This document shows, piece by piece, positions 1 to 10,213 of a stretch of 64,000 nt of DNA. The notes beneath the pieces are model-generated. The model searched no databases. It was not told the DNA's origin and saw only the letters and a program-made list of their open reading frames with translations. The DNA comes from Aldrovandia affinis (lineage: Eukaryota; Chordata; Actinopteri; Notacanthiformes; Halosauridae). Both the position numbers and the translations under genes were made by a program. Every line of letters begins with the position of its first letter. Position 1 is the first letter of the stretch. Location: assembly GCA_029706075.1 (NCBI GenBank), contig JAINUG010000383.1, positions 310,001 through 374,000 on the forward strand. The letters are read 5' to 3'.

Positions 1-3000
1 GGTAGAGTGGGGGCGGGGGGGCTTAAATCTCAGCTTCAGCCAGCTGCCTCCTCTCAGCTGGGGTGCTGTCATCCAGCTCTCTTCACGCTCTACATCTCCC
101 AGACACGGGGCGATGAGGAGCTTCCAAACACCACAGCTCGAGGAGACTGTAGCCACGTGGCCTCGCATCGCTTAATGAATCCTTATATGGTTGTTTTAAA
201 AGCCAGGCTTTTTGAGCCTGCAGAGGGGCCGAGCACAAGATGAAGAGATTCCTCAGAACGGACGCAAATGGCACACAGCAGCGTAAATATCGTCCTTGTT
301 TGACGTCTGTGGTGGCATGACCATCTACGGTGACCATGGCGTCTATGGTGTCACCCGGTGACCAAAATATGTTCAAAAGTTGCCTGCCTCTAACCCAGGT
401 GAAATGCGGCAACTTTTAATGCCTCTTTGGCACGTTTTGTCGTGTAGGAGGCCTGTTGAATTATTCAAAACCCGTCCGCATTTAAAATCGACAAAGAAAT
501 TAATTTTTGGATGGCGATGATCCGGAAGACCTGACGAGACCCCGCCGTATTGCAGGGCTCCTGTGAAATAAAAAACGGTGATTGATGAAAAAGAAAGTGA
601 AACCCGCAAACAGATCTTCTCTCTGATAGAATTTGGAGCGAGTGTTGGATCGATCGCAGCGGCCGATCGGTCCGGTGCAATCTCGCATGCGCTAGATGAG
701 TTCTTAGGCGTGATTTAATTACCTGATTGTATTCTCACAAGGAGAGCTCCAGGAAATGAATCAATTCCCATAAATTCAAATGAATTACTGTTACATTTTA
801 ATATAAATATTTTGAATGGCATGTTGTGCTATAAAAGAAAAAAATCCATAGTAATTTGATATACCGTGTGAAAATGAGAATCAATCGCGTGCCATTGATC
901 TCAGAACTGATCGTGGGAGGGCCGTTTTTCAAGCCAATTAAGTTTTCGGTGATGGTACCGGGTTTCGAAAAAAATCGGGCTAGTTATTGCGAACAGTACT
1001 TTTTTAATGAGATTTCTGCTTCAGGTCTCTGACATTAAGAAGGAAAGTGCGAAAGGAACAAACCGCTTTCAGATATATTCTGATATATTCAGTCTAATAC
1101 CCACATGACTTTCAGAGGACATCTGGGTCATAATTACACATATCAGATTTGTTAAAGCTGATCCGGGGTCTGGGATTCATATTTTCCGGCCTCCCCACTT
1201 AGTCGTTGATTTCATCAAATGGCATGTTTTAAACAAGGCACAGGCTTATGCCAATTGGAAGTTTGCCTGCGAGCCCGCTAGTTAGATGTTCGAAGTGCAA
1301 AGCGCGGAAGACTGAAGACGTTAACCTCCCAGGCGACTCGCGTGCGCTTCCTTTTTAGCCGAGGTTATTTTTTTAAAGCCGTCGTATTAGCCCTCGGTCT
1401 ATTTTCTTTACCCCCCTCCCCTCTCTTGAAACCAGTGGGTTGTAAAGGCTTGCATTAAAGTCTAGTGTGCTCATCTTATCTTCACATAATCATTTCATCG
1501 TGGGGGAACCCAAGATGATGTTTCATCCCCTCTTTAATCTCAGTTTTTCTTCCCGTGAACCCGAGGGATCCGTCTCGGCGCAGCAGAGGTGTGAAGTACC
1601 CGCGTGGCTTTGATCGGGGCTGGGAAACGTTCACACTGCGCACGCTCGGATCGAGAGGATCTGCCCCGAGACTGACTCTGTTTGCTGCACAGCACGGCCC
1701 GTTAGACTGACAGAGGCTCAACCTTTTTTTTTTTCTCAAAGCAATTTGAACGCTGTCGTGCGATTGTGGCCCTGGCGATACGTTCAAGATAGATAAAATA
1801 TGGCAAGATCCAGCTTTCCACCCTATTTAACTCCTACCTACCGACTGTATAGGCACTATGATGTGAGCTAATGTAACATATATGTAGTTATATAGCGCTA
1901 TTGGTGTGACGCGCTCGCGTAAGTTGTCCCAAACGCTAACGAAAGCACTATGCTCTTGCTGTTAGCCTGTGTGTTTGCATTTGAGCGTTTTTGCTTGATG
2001 CCTATTTACCTTCCTCCCGCTTGTTCTGTGGCTGTTGTTATTCGTGTTGCTACCGTGATACATATTTAATGTATGGTGTTATTTCAGCCTCGCATGTCAC
2101 TCTGGGTAAGAGCAGCTGCCGAATAAATGAGAGCAGGAATAATACCGGAGAGACCGGTTGAGAGGATTTGAGCGTGTCCATGTCTGGGGAAAGGTTCATG
2201 TTTACTCACACGGACTCTCGTGTTGTGGGTGTCTGAGCACATTGTCTGCCCGAAGGGGATTTTTTGACCACATAACAAACAGGCTGCAGTCAAACCGCTC
2301 CCCGCGCTCGGCACATACGCTTGGACCGAGACCGGGATTTTTAGGGTTCAATTAAGCTGAAAGCTGTCCCTTGTCCTCTTCACACTGTGTACGTTTATGA
2401 AGCCTGGTGAGGTTCAGACGTAGTCAGCAGTTGACTCGCAGTTGACGCCTCAGTGCAGCTGTGGGCCCGTAACGCTGTTGTCCCGGGCCCTCTATATCCA
2501 GTAATCAGCAGGCCTGCAGCCGCACTTCATTTGTCAATAAAGCGCTCCCCTAACCTGAGTTTTTTTTTTTTTCCTCCAAAAAGAAATGCATAAATATTCC
2601 CCTGCACAGCTGCCGTGCCAAACAGATTAAATTTATTGGGGGACTGCACAGTAGAGTTTTAGATTGGTTTTCCGGCATTTGGCTTGCTTAACTGAAATAT
2701 TCCAAATGGTCGTCAAATGAAATAAATTTCCGATGACGGAAGTTTCCCCGCGTTGGAACGGACGGCCATCAATCGTGCAGAGAGGGGCGTGGCTGCGGCC
2801 TGGAGCAGGGGGGGGGGAATTACAGAACTTCACCCTGAGCGCGACAGATAAAGATTCCTCAGCCCCCCCCCGTGCTCCACTTCAAATGGATTACCGCGGT
2901 CCGGCTCAGGCGGTAGGGAAATATTTGGGGAAGGTTTTAGACCCGCTGGCAGGTTTGGAGAAGGGAAGATTAGCAGCCGCGGCTGAAAAGGTTACGCGCC

Positions 3001-4381
3001 GGGGCGGGGGGGGGGGGTGGAGAGACGCAGGCGCGGAAGTGGTGATGACAGTAGAAAGGTGCCCCCCACCTCCGGAAATGGATCGTTCCTGCCCGCGCCT
3101 GGATTTGGTAACGTTTCCGCCGCCGGACTCCCGCCCCGCTGATTGATGCCTTTGATTATGACGGCTTAATAAATTTCATTGTCAATTTGCCCCGTGCGTT
3201 TGGGATCATTTGTATGCTGCAGGGCAGGGCTGTTTACGGCGCAATTGATTTGTCCGAGATTCAGGAGGTGCGCTATTATTTCAGCGCGGGGGCGGGTTTG
3301 AGGGATTCTTTTAGATGGAGGCTGTTAACCCCCTCACTCCACTCTCCCCCGGGCGGAGGAATGGGCTCTTTCACAATGTCATCGCAGTATTTCACTTTTA
3401 TCGGGCGCAAAATGTGTGTAGTACGGCAAAAGCGCTCCCAAGGTCTGGCGAATAAAAGTTGCCATTACAGTGGCAGCTCTGCATTCAGGACAGCTTGAGC
3501 TCTGACAGATTGTTACTTGACGCGCTGTAATTCCTGTGGATGACCTGTTTATAATCATACGGCCGGAGCCACGGCGCCAGCTGAGATCTGGGAAGGGTGT
3601 TGGCCGTTGTCACGGAAGCATCGCGTTTAAAAAATAAATTAATGCGGGCCTACAAAATGTCGTCGTCGGCTTTCGTTGGAAAGCAGACGGGAATAATTCC
3701 AACCAACGGACACTAATTGAATGAACATTGTAATGAATTAATTAGATTTCACTTCCTGAGTTTTTGCACTAGAATAATGATATGAATGTATTGTGCTTTT
3801 TTAATTAATTTAACACAAAATATGAGCTTTATGTTGTGTACTTGAAGCAATTATGTCTCTTAGTTATGCCCAAAAAGCAAAACAGTAGCATGTTTTCTTT
3901 TAGCATCACTTTTTTTTTTGTTCTCTGTTTTTGCTCTGTTTTTATTTTTTATTGATGTGCCAAAAGCAAGTGAAAAACTATTTTGAGCGCCAAAATCGAT
4001 GTAGAGAAGAGCACAGATATCTTCAGTATGCAAGGCACTGTAGGAACTCTATCCCTGAGATATCCACGTTTGGAATACTTGACCCCCTGTGCTCTTTGGT
4101 TCATAAATAGGTGACTAAAGTTAATTTGTTCCAAGTGCTGCTCTTGGCATCCATTGGCAGGTTTCAGGGAGTTGAACTAATCTTTCTTCCACACACTCTC
4201 TTTTACAGTATTACACTGGCCCCAGTTAATGACAAGACTGACACAGATAGAGAAAACCGTCGGGGAGCACAGTGCAATCCATCATACAGAAATATCTTCA
4301 GCTTGGATTTGCACATCAGTACCCTTTCCTTCTCTCTCTCAAAGGGATGTTTTTGGGATGTGTGTGCGTGCGTGCGTGTGG

Positions 4382-4420
<39 letters not shown>

Positions 4421-5297
4421 ATATGAATCTCTTTGTAGGCCTGTAGTCTTACCTAGGAATTAATTTTCTGTTTTGTCATCAGAAGTGAACGGGGAATATC
4501 GCGTTACCTACAGTAACTCAGTTTGTGTCAAGGTAGTGGTTTTCCCTTTATGCAGAGAACATGTTTTTATTATTTTTTATTTGTCCAGTTCTGTTCATTG
4601 TTCCCATTCTTTACTCGTTTAATTCGATACGGAGGCTGATCGTCAGCACGTTCTGCCACAGTGGGACGGAGGCGGCCGAACGAGCGTGAGAGCGGAGGGG
4701 GGAAAGTGCCTTTGGTTATGGGGAGCGCTGCAATCCTCCCAGGGTAATTCACCTCATGCAGAGGGGCCCCACTGGCACCCGGGATACGAGTCCACGAAAC
4801 CTCCGCTATTCAACCAGCGTGTTGTCAGCTGATGGCATATTCCTCAGCTCTACAGCATCTCTGCCTGTCTTCTTATAGTGCCGCTAAACAAGGAACGTTA
4901 ACGACCCAGAATTCCAACCCCCCCCCATCCGGCTACAGGTCAGGTTCTACAAATACCTTCATGTATTTAATCCCTCGAAAAGACTTTCTATTTTCACAAA
5001 GGGATCAGTCTACGATATGCCCCCTAGCCCACTGGACGGATGATCCCGAACATTACATCTGTGATCTGTGAGACACAGCGGAAGGGGGCGGGGGTCAGAG
5101 AGAGAGTGACCGGAGATTAATTGCGGAACTGTACATTAAAGCCTTGTTTATTCATCCTTGTAAATTACAAAATGTGAAAAGGGCCATTGAGTGCGGGCCT
5201 GATTGGTTGACGGAGGGCGCTGGTGGATAGATCGGTGGACGGTATTGACAGGCCCGCCGCTCTGAGGCTTAACCGTGATTTCCCTTGTGTCTTCCAG
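1..5297 (+). other. sdk1: sdk1 intron upstream of first visible exon (partial)
   Basis: No exon can be supported here. The interval ends in a pyrimidine-rich tract and an AG at 5296-5297 that serves as the acceptor of the next exon. That exon begins with the last two bases of a split Asp codon, so this is a phase 1 intron and its 5' exon, expected to carry the signal peptide, is not in view. A 137-codon open frame at 2733-3146 has no signal peptide, domain or matching splice signals. The block from about 3130 to 3500 is repeat-free with ATTA/TAAT-rich stretches and could be regulatory, but that is inference. The TG/TA microsatellite near 4.37 kb is the only clear repeat. Confidence 0.75.
4366..4423. 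repeat. (TG)n/(TA)n microsatellite
   Basis: A TG-rich run with GTGCG variants passes directly into an alternating TA run. It is simple-sequence DNA inside the sdk1 intron. The short open frames across it have no coding meaning. Confidence 0.95.
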
Positions 5298-5457
5298 ACG
5301 ACGTGGCTCCATATTTCAAGACGGAGCCCGGCCTGCCCCAGACCCACCTGGAGGGGAACCGCTTGGTCATGACCTGCCTGGCCGAGGGGAGCTGGCCACT
5401 GGAGTTCAAGTGGATGCTCAACAACACCGACATCACCTCCTTCTCTCCAGAGTACAA
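5298..5457 (+). CDS. sdk1: Sidekick-1 exon, first half of Ig domain 1
   Basis: This internal exon encodes the mature N-terminus and first half of Ig1 of Sidekick, a homophilic synaptic adhesion protein of the Ig superfamily with six Ig and thirteen fibronectin-III domains. The acceptor is CTTCCAG at 5291-5297. The donor is GTAAAT from 5458. Its first two bases complete a split Asp codon, and the peptide continues [14 protein letters not shown]. The stretch [14 protein letters not shown] supplies the B-strand Cys and the core Trp of an Ig fold, and NNT is a possible N-glycosylation site. Length 160 nt, phase 1 at entry, phase 2 at exit. FKTEPGLPQ is my recollection of the Sidekick-1 N-terminus; Sidekick-2 differs after FKTEP. 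The reading frame reaches a stop immediately after the donor, as expected at an exon end. Confidence 0.9.
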
Positions 5458-8400
5458 GTAAATGTCCTGCCCTCGTCTCCCATTGGACCACAGGCCTTTT
5501 CTCTCTCACTGGCCTATCGCTGTTCTCCATGCTGCCGTGCTCCATACACTGGCCTGTTTCCATGTGTTCATGTAAACGTTTTACATTGAAACTGTTAAAT
5601 TGTTAAAAAAAGAAAGAAAGAAAGAAAAAAAAGTTCCTTTGTCCAGGACAGCTCTGCATGGTTGTGGACAGTTTGTCTGCAGGCCCAGCTTTAACTGGAA
5701 GAGGGAGTTATTATTATGTGGCATATCAGATTAGCATGCTGCATTATGTATGTAAATTACAAATGAGGAGGGGGGACATTCCCATGCACAAAACTATTTA
5801 TTCTGAAGCTGTGTTTTGATATATTTGACTGCCCTTTATAATTTTGGTCTGAATGTCAGTCAGTGAGAATGAAGTCAGCAGTCATTTCAAAGTACTTTGT
5901 GCACACTGAAACTACGATTGTGGAATAAGGCAGTGGGTTGATACTTCAGAGACAACAGAGAACAGCCCCAGAGCGTTGGCACAGGCCTGGTTTACTGCTG
6001 CACGGCACATATACTGTATGATTAAAAGGATTATTTGACATCCAGCGTCATCCATTCTTATTTACAGTACAGTATCTGTCAACTACTTCCACACATCCCC
6101 ATTCTCACTGCGTACAATTAATAATCTTTTATGTATAGGAATATCACATCTTTAAGCCGGTCGGTATAGCTGCACATATGTCACTGGATTTCGACGGTAG
6201 GCTGCTGCTGCCAAGAACTGTTTGGTCTACCAACGTCAGTTTTCTCTGGCTATTGTGTGATTAGAAACTGTTCAACGCCGTAACGCATCAACAATGGTGA
6301 TGATGTTGGCAGCTCGTGAGCTGCTGCCATCGGTGTCACTGCTGCTCTTGTGTCCAATGTGAGCGTCAGCCACATGGCATGACCCACACGGCAGCCGTCA
6401 TTTGGGCACCAGTTGTTTCCTTCCCTCGTCCATGGCGAAATGCATCTTCCATTACGCACTTGTGCACGTTTTGAAAGCGAAGTACCTCACGCAGGCGTGA
6501 AAGAGCGGTACCCTCTTCAGATTTTAATTTCCAACCCCATGACCATTTCACCTGTTCTCTAACTACTGGTCCACTTTTTTTTTTTTTAAGTAATTTTAAA
6601 AGTGCTCTTCAACAAATGGTAGATGGAAATGGCAGAGGACCGGGTTTAATCAGGTATAACCACAGTTATAACTATACTGTGCTTACTCCTGCACTGTCAT
6701 AAGACTTCTTGGTCGAGACGAGGTTGGTGTGCCGGTTTAATGTTGCACATTCTTCACATTGTGTGCTGTTGTTAATCAGAATCATATAAAAAAAGTTTGT
6801 ATAAAACCCATTAGAGCATAATGTTCACTTGTCATAACATTTGTGTCTGTTCAGTTGGATATCCATATTCCCAGTGAGAAAACATCATTGTGAAATGCTG
6901 GGTACAACAGGTTAATGTCTTAATAGTTATATACAGCTCCTTAAATGGTACCCTTTCACAACAGTAACGTGATCGGAGATTTCTTGTTGATATAAGTCAT
7001 CTCCGCCTCAGCTGTTCCGTAATTGTGCTGCCAAAAGAATAACGCATTTCGGGAAGTGAGCCTCCAGTCGTGACCGCACTACTGTAAGTGCTGGACATCC
7101 AGAACCAAACCAGACAAAACAAAACAGGGGGCTTGCTGGTGGACTGGTGGGAATGTATGAGTTTGCTTATAGAGTATATTTACATAATATAATGAGGTGT
7201 TGTTGGGAGCGCTCCCAAGGTTTTCCTCCCTGTGCATTAAGCCCTGATCTATGGACTCGTGCAGTGCTCTACTGGCCAGTGTGTAATGGCGCAGGTCTGC
7301 TCAGGGCCTGTCGAAAGGGCCTCACTTCTCACAGGCCGAGTTAATGGAAACTAATGAAAGTGAGCCATTGTCCTCCTGCTCTCCCGCCCTGGAAACCTCC
7401 GGAAAACTCAAAACGCACCACCAGCAGCGGCTTCCCTTAATTAGATATGGCAGGGTAAGCACTTTTATATATATATATATATATATCGACAGTATCTTAC
7501 CTAATGGCCGAGCCTATTAGAAAAGAAAAAAGGATACAATTAGCATAGCACGATAAATATGAATTCCGAAAGAGCGGAGAGAAATCGATACGTACTCGGT
7601 TTCTGTAGGCTAAGCATCGGTCCGGAGAGCGGTCGTGTAATGAAATAAACATTTTGTGCTCCGTTCCATTCTTTTTCCTCTAATTGGTATTGCTTTTTTG
7701 ATTATCTTTCATCGTTTATGCAGTAGGTTCCCAACCCGATGCATATTCATGGGATTTAGACATTCCAAGGAGGATCTGTTTCCATTGAAAGATGGATAAA
7801 CAGGCTGTTTGGCATTACACCGAAGAACTGAATAGATGAACTTTTGTTGAGCAGGATTATTTTGAGTTTTGGCAGACCCGCGGCCCTGCGTTTGTAAATG
7901 GCAACCCCGTTAAAATGCTACGCGTCTGCTCCTCAAATGTCTAAGGAAGATGGATTTCAGACCTCGGCCAAATACCATGTCCATAAAGGAACGCAGAATT
8001 GTCTGCACGCTGAAACTAATTGCATTTTAATTGTTTGTTCACTGTAATGTGCCGATTGGCAACAAAGGCCAGCTCGCTCGAGCCCGCTCTTCAAATGCCC
8101 GGGTTTGTCAGGGGTAAACCGTTTGAAGCAAATGCCTGAGCGAGCAGGATGACTTTGAGCACTGCAGGCCAATAGCTTTGCCCAAAAATAAAATAATAAT
8201 TGAGAAAAAAAAAAAAAAGACGTGCGGAAATGTTGACAGCGCGGCATATGAGGAACGGCATAATTCATAAGTAAACAATTTGCCCGGCGCATAGACAGGC
8301 GATAATCGTTTTGTGAACACGCAATGTTGTTTATTGTATGTGGTGCGAATCCAATGGCGTGCCACAGATGTGTAAACCTGTTGTGGCTGAGAGATAAGTG

Positions 8401-8522
8401 CTGCCAGACAGGGGAAATCAGGAAGATGGAGGAGGCATTTTTTCACAGAGGTGTTTCTCCTTGTGCGCGATGTTGCCGTGGCTCGTCGCTCACTCTCACA
8501 CCCTCCCTCCCTTTTCCCCCAG
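5458..8522 (+). other. sdk1: sdk1 intron inside Ig domain 1 (phase 2)
   Basis: This 3,065-bp intron runs from GTAAAT to a strong pyrimidine tract ending CCCCCAG. It splits a Lys codon as AA|G. I see no gene in it. It contains an AAAG-type run at about 5605-5632 and a TA microsatellite at about 7466-7486. Open frames on either strand, including two antisense ones over 8.0-8.6 kb, lack recognisable domains. Confidence 0.85.
7466..7486. repeat. (TA)n microsatellite
   Basis: A short pure alternating TA tract lies within the sdk1 intron. No transposon end is visible beside it. Confidence 0.9.
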
Positions 8523-8629
8523 GTACACCGTTCCGTCCCTGCAGCGCTCCGACGCTGGGTTTTACCAGTGTGTCGTGAGGAACAGGATGGGCGCACTCAT
8601 GCAGAGGAAGGCAGAAGTACAAGTGGCAT
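8523..8629 (+). CDS. sdk1: Sidekick-1 exon, second half of Ig domain 1
   Basis: The acceptor CCCCAG ends at 8522 and the donor GTAAGT starts at 8630. The first base completes the Lys codon left open by the previous exon (AA|G), giving EYKYTVPSLQ across the junction. The peptide continues with [15 protein letters not shown], the classic F-strand D-x-G-x-Y-x-C motif whose Cys pairs with the Cys in the previous exon, and then RKAEVQVA. Length 107 nt, phase 2 in and phase 1 out. The final T joins AC of the next exon to give Tyr, reproducing the VAYMGNF sequence typical of Sidekick proteins. Together with the preceding exon it makes one complete Ig domain of 267 nt. Confidence 0.92.
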
Positions 8630-8807
8630 GTAAGTGTGAAGTGGGGTGATTGTGTGTGGCGGTCTGCCATCAGTTTGTTATCCCATGAGGAAAATGTTGT
8701 GAAGGTGCTCTCTCATGCCCCCACCCACCCAACTGCTTCCCTCCGACACTCACACACACACACACTCATGCCCCCACCCACCCAACTGCCTCACTCACAA
8801 ATACACG

Positions 8808-8844
<37 letters not shown>

Positions 8845-8891
8845 ATGCCCCCACCCACCCAACTGCCTCACTCACAGATACACGCGCACAT

Positions 8892-8955
<64 letters not shown>

Positions 8956-9064
8956 ATGCCCCCACCCACCCAACTGCCTCACTCACACATACACGCGCAC
9001 ACACACACACACATACACACACACACACACACACTCATGCCCCCACCCACCCAACTGCCTCACT

Positions 9065-9096
<32 letters not shown>

Positions 9097-9718
9097 CACT
9101 CATGCCCCCACCCACCCAACTGCCTCACTTACACACACACATACCTCCCTTTACACAGAAACCCAGGAGACATCCACAGTCAGTCTCCTTGAATGTTGCT
9201 GTGCTATTAGCAACACTGATTTTCCAGGGGATGTTTCCAAAGTTTTTTTTTTTTATCCAGACGTTTCATGTTTTGAAGCATATCCTCCCTCTTTAGGAGC
9301 AGTTGCAGTCGTGGAGTCTGAGTCTGCTCTGCTTTTGTTCCTGAGCTCTACTGTTTCAAACATTTCCAAAATGCAGACATGCAACCCACTATCCTGCTAT
9401 CTGGATAGGAGCAAGAGATATTACAATATAGGCCATTATTCAACATTAAAAGCCTGAAAAGAAACCCACTGCTGGTGCTGAAATGCAAGGGTAAAAACAC
9501 AACAACATAATGTTGTCAATAAATGGTTTTGTTCCATTTTGTTTGCTCCCCAGTAGTGTGCACATTTCTTTCCTGTCAGAAATGTTTTGTTTCTTTTCTG
9601 CTTCCCCCATCCCTGAAAGATTCTAACATCGTCGTTGTACACATCGCCAAATACGCTGGCTGGTGCTCATCCCTTTCTCTCCCCCTTTTTTTCCATTCCT
9701 TCTCTTTCGCGCCCTCAG
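8630..9718 (+). other. sdk1: sdk1 intron between Ig1 and Ig2 (phase 1)
   Basis: This 1,089-bp intron runs from GTAAGT to a long pyrimidine tract ending GCCCTCAG. It separates the exon pairs for the first two Ig domains. Its first half is dominated by the compound CA minisatellite described separately. From about 9150 to 9718 I see only ordinary unique sequence. Confidence 0.9.
8713..9146. repeat. Compound minisatellite: CA arrays with a repeated C-rich core
   Basis: Six cores beginning TCATGCCCCCACCCACCCAA start at 8713, 8766, 8843, 8954, 9035 and 9100. They are separated by CA/ACGCA arrays of different lengths. The spacing (53, 77, 111, 81 and 65 bp) changes mainly through the CA runs, as expected from slippage plus duplication of the whole unit. 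The array yields long open frames in all three + frames, up to 273 codons and rich in His and Thr. These are repeat artefacts because the unit lacks stop codons. Only about 80 bp separate the array from the end of exon 2. Confidence 0.93.
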
Positions 9719-9866
9719 ACATGGGCAACTTCGTGGAGCAGGAGCAGAGGAAGACCGTGTCGCAGGGCAAGGCGGCCATCCTCGGCTCCCCAGCCGTCAG
9801 CAGCTTCCCGCGCCCGCAGGTGACGTGGTTCAGAGACGGCTACAAGATCATCCCCAGCAACAGAGT
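9719..9866 (+). CDS. sdk1: Sidekick-1 exon, first half of Ig domain 2
   Basis: The acceptor GCCCTCAG ends at 9718 and the donor GTGAGT starts at 9867. After completing the split Tyr codon it reads MGNFVEQEQRKTVSQGKAA, then PQVTWFRDGYKIIPSNR and an open GT. The Trp of VTWF is the Ig core Trp. The usual B-strand Cys is absent (AAILGSPAV at that place), which agrees with the Sidekick family as I recall it, where Ig2 lacks the canonical disulphide. Length 148 nt, phase 1 in, phase 2 out. RKTVSQG and GYKIIPS resemble Sidekick-1 more than Sidekick-2. Choosing the donor at 9867 rather than at 9865 is forced by the frame of the next exon. Confidence 0.92.
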
Positions 9867-10047
9867 GTGAGTTAATCAATCAGTCAATCCATCGCAACTC
9901 CATTATCCCAAATTGGGAAACTGGACGTGCGGACGGGCCCATTTTGCACGACACCAAACACGCGTATGAGAAAAGACCCAGACGGTAAGAACGTCGCGAG
10001 GGTGTCGCCGAGGTGGCTCCCTGCGGATCCTGAATGGCTGCTGCCCC

Positions 10048-10213
10048 TAATGTAATGTAACGTATGCCATTTAGCAGACGCTTTTATCCAAAGTGACTTA
10101 CAGTAGTGAATGCATACATTTTTCAGCATATGTGCTCCCAGTGGGGGTTGAACCCACAACCTTAGCGTTGCCAACGCCCATGCTCTACCAACCGAGCCAC
10201 ACAGAACCACAAA
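10048..10213 (-). mobile_element. tRNA-derived SINE with L2-like tail
   Basis: Read on the minus strand, the head contains GGCTCGGTTGGTAGAGCATG, which resembles a pol III A box, and GGTTGTGGGTTCAACCCCC, a good B box. About 70 bp later comes CTTTGGATAAAAGCGTCTGC followed by TAAATGG and TTACATTACA repeats, a 3' tail common in fish SINEs and L2-type LINEs. It is a SINE rather than a functional tRNA gene: the cloverleaf is not complete and the tRNA-like part is fused to the tail. A 231-codon + frame that starts inside it is accidental. Confidence 0.82.

Noticed and set aside
2733-3146. 137-codon frame tested as the missing Sidekick signal-peptide exon
   Set aside because: No hydrophobic signal segment, and no donor leaving an open G that would join the Asp codon at 5298.
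8636-9457. 273-codon + frame rich in His and Thr, with overlapping frames of 193 and 115 codons
   Set aside because: It is translated CA minisatellite; all three frames stay open because the unit has no stops. It also overlaps the exon 2 donor and intron.
9865-9868. Alternative GT donor at 9865 for the third exon
   Set aside because: Using it would break the frame into the next exon; the donor GTGAGT at 9867 joins in frame and gives the expected Sidekick sequence.
10140-10205. Possible tRNA gene on the minus strand
   Set aside because: A and B boxes are present, but the sequence continues into a SINE body and L2-like tail and lacks a complete cloverleaf.
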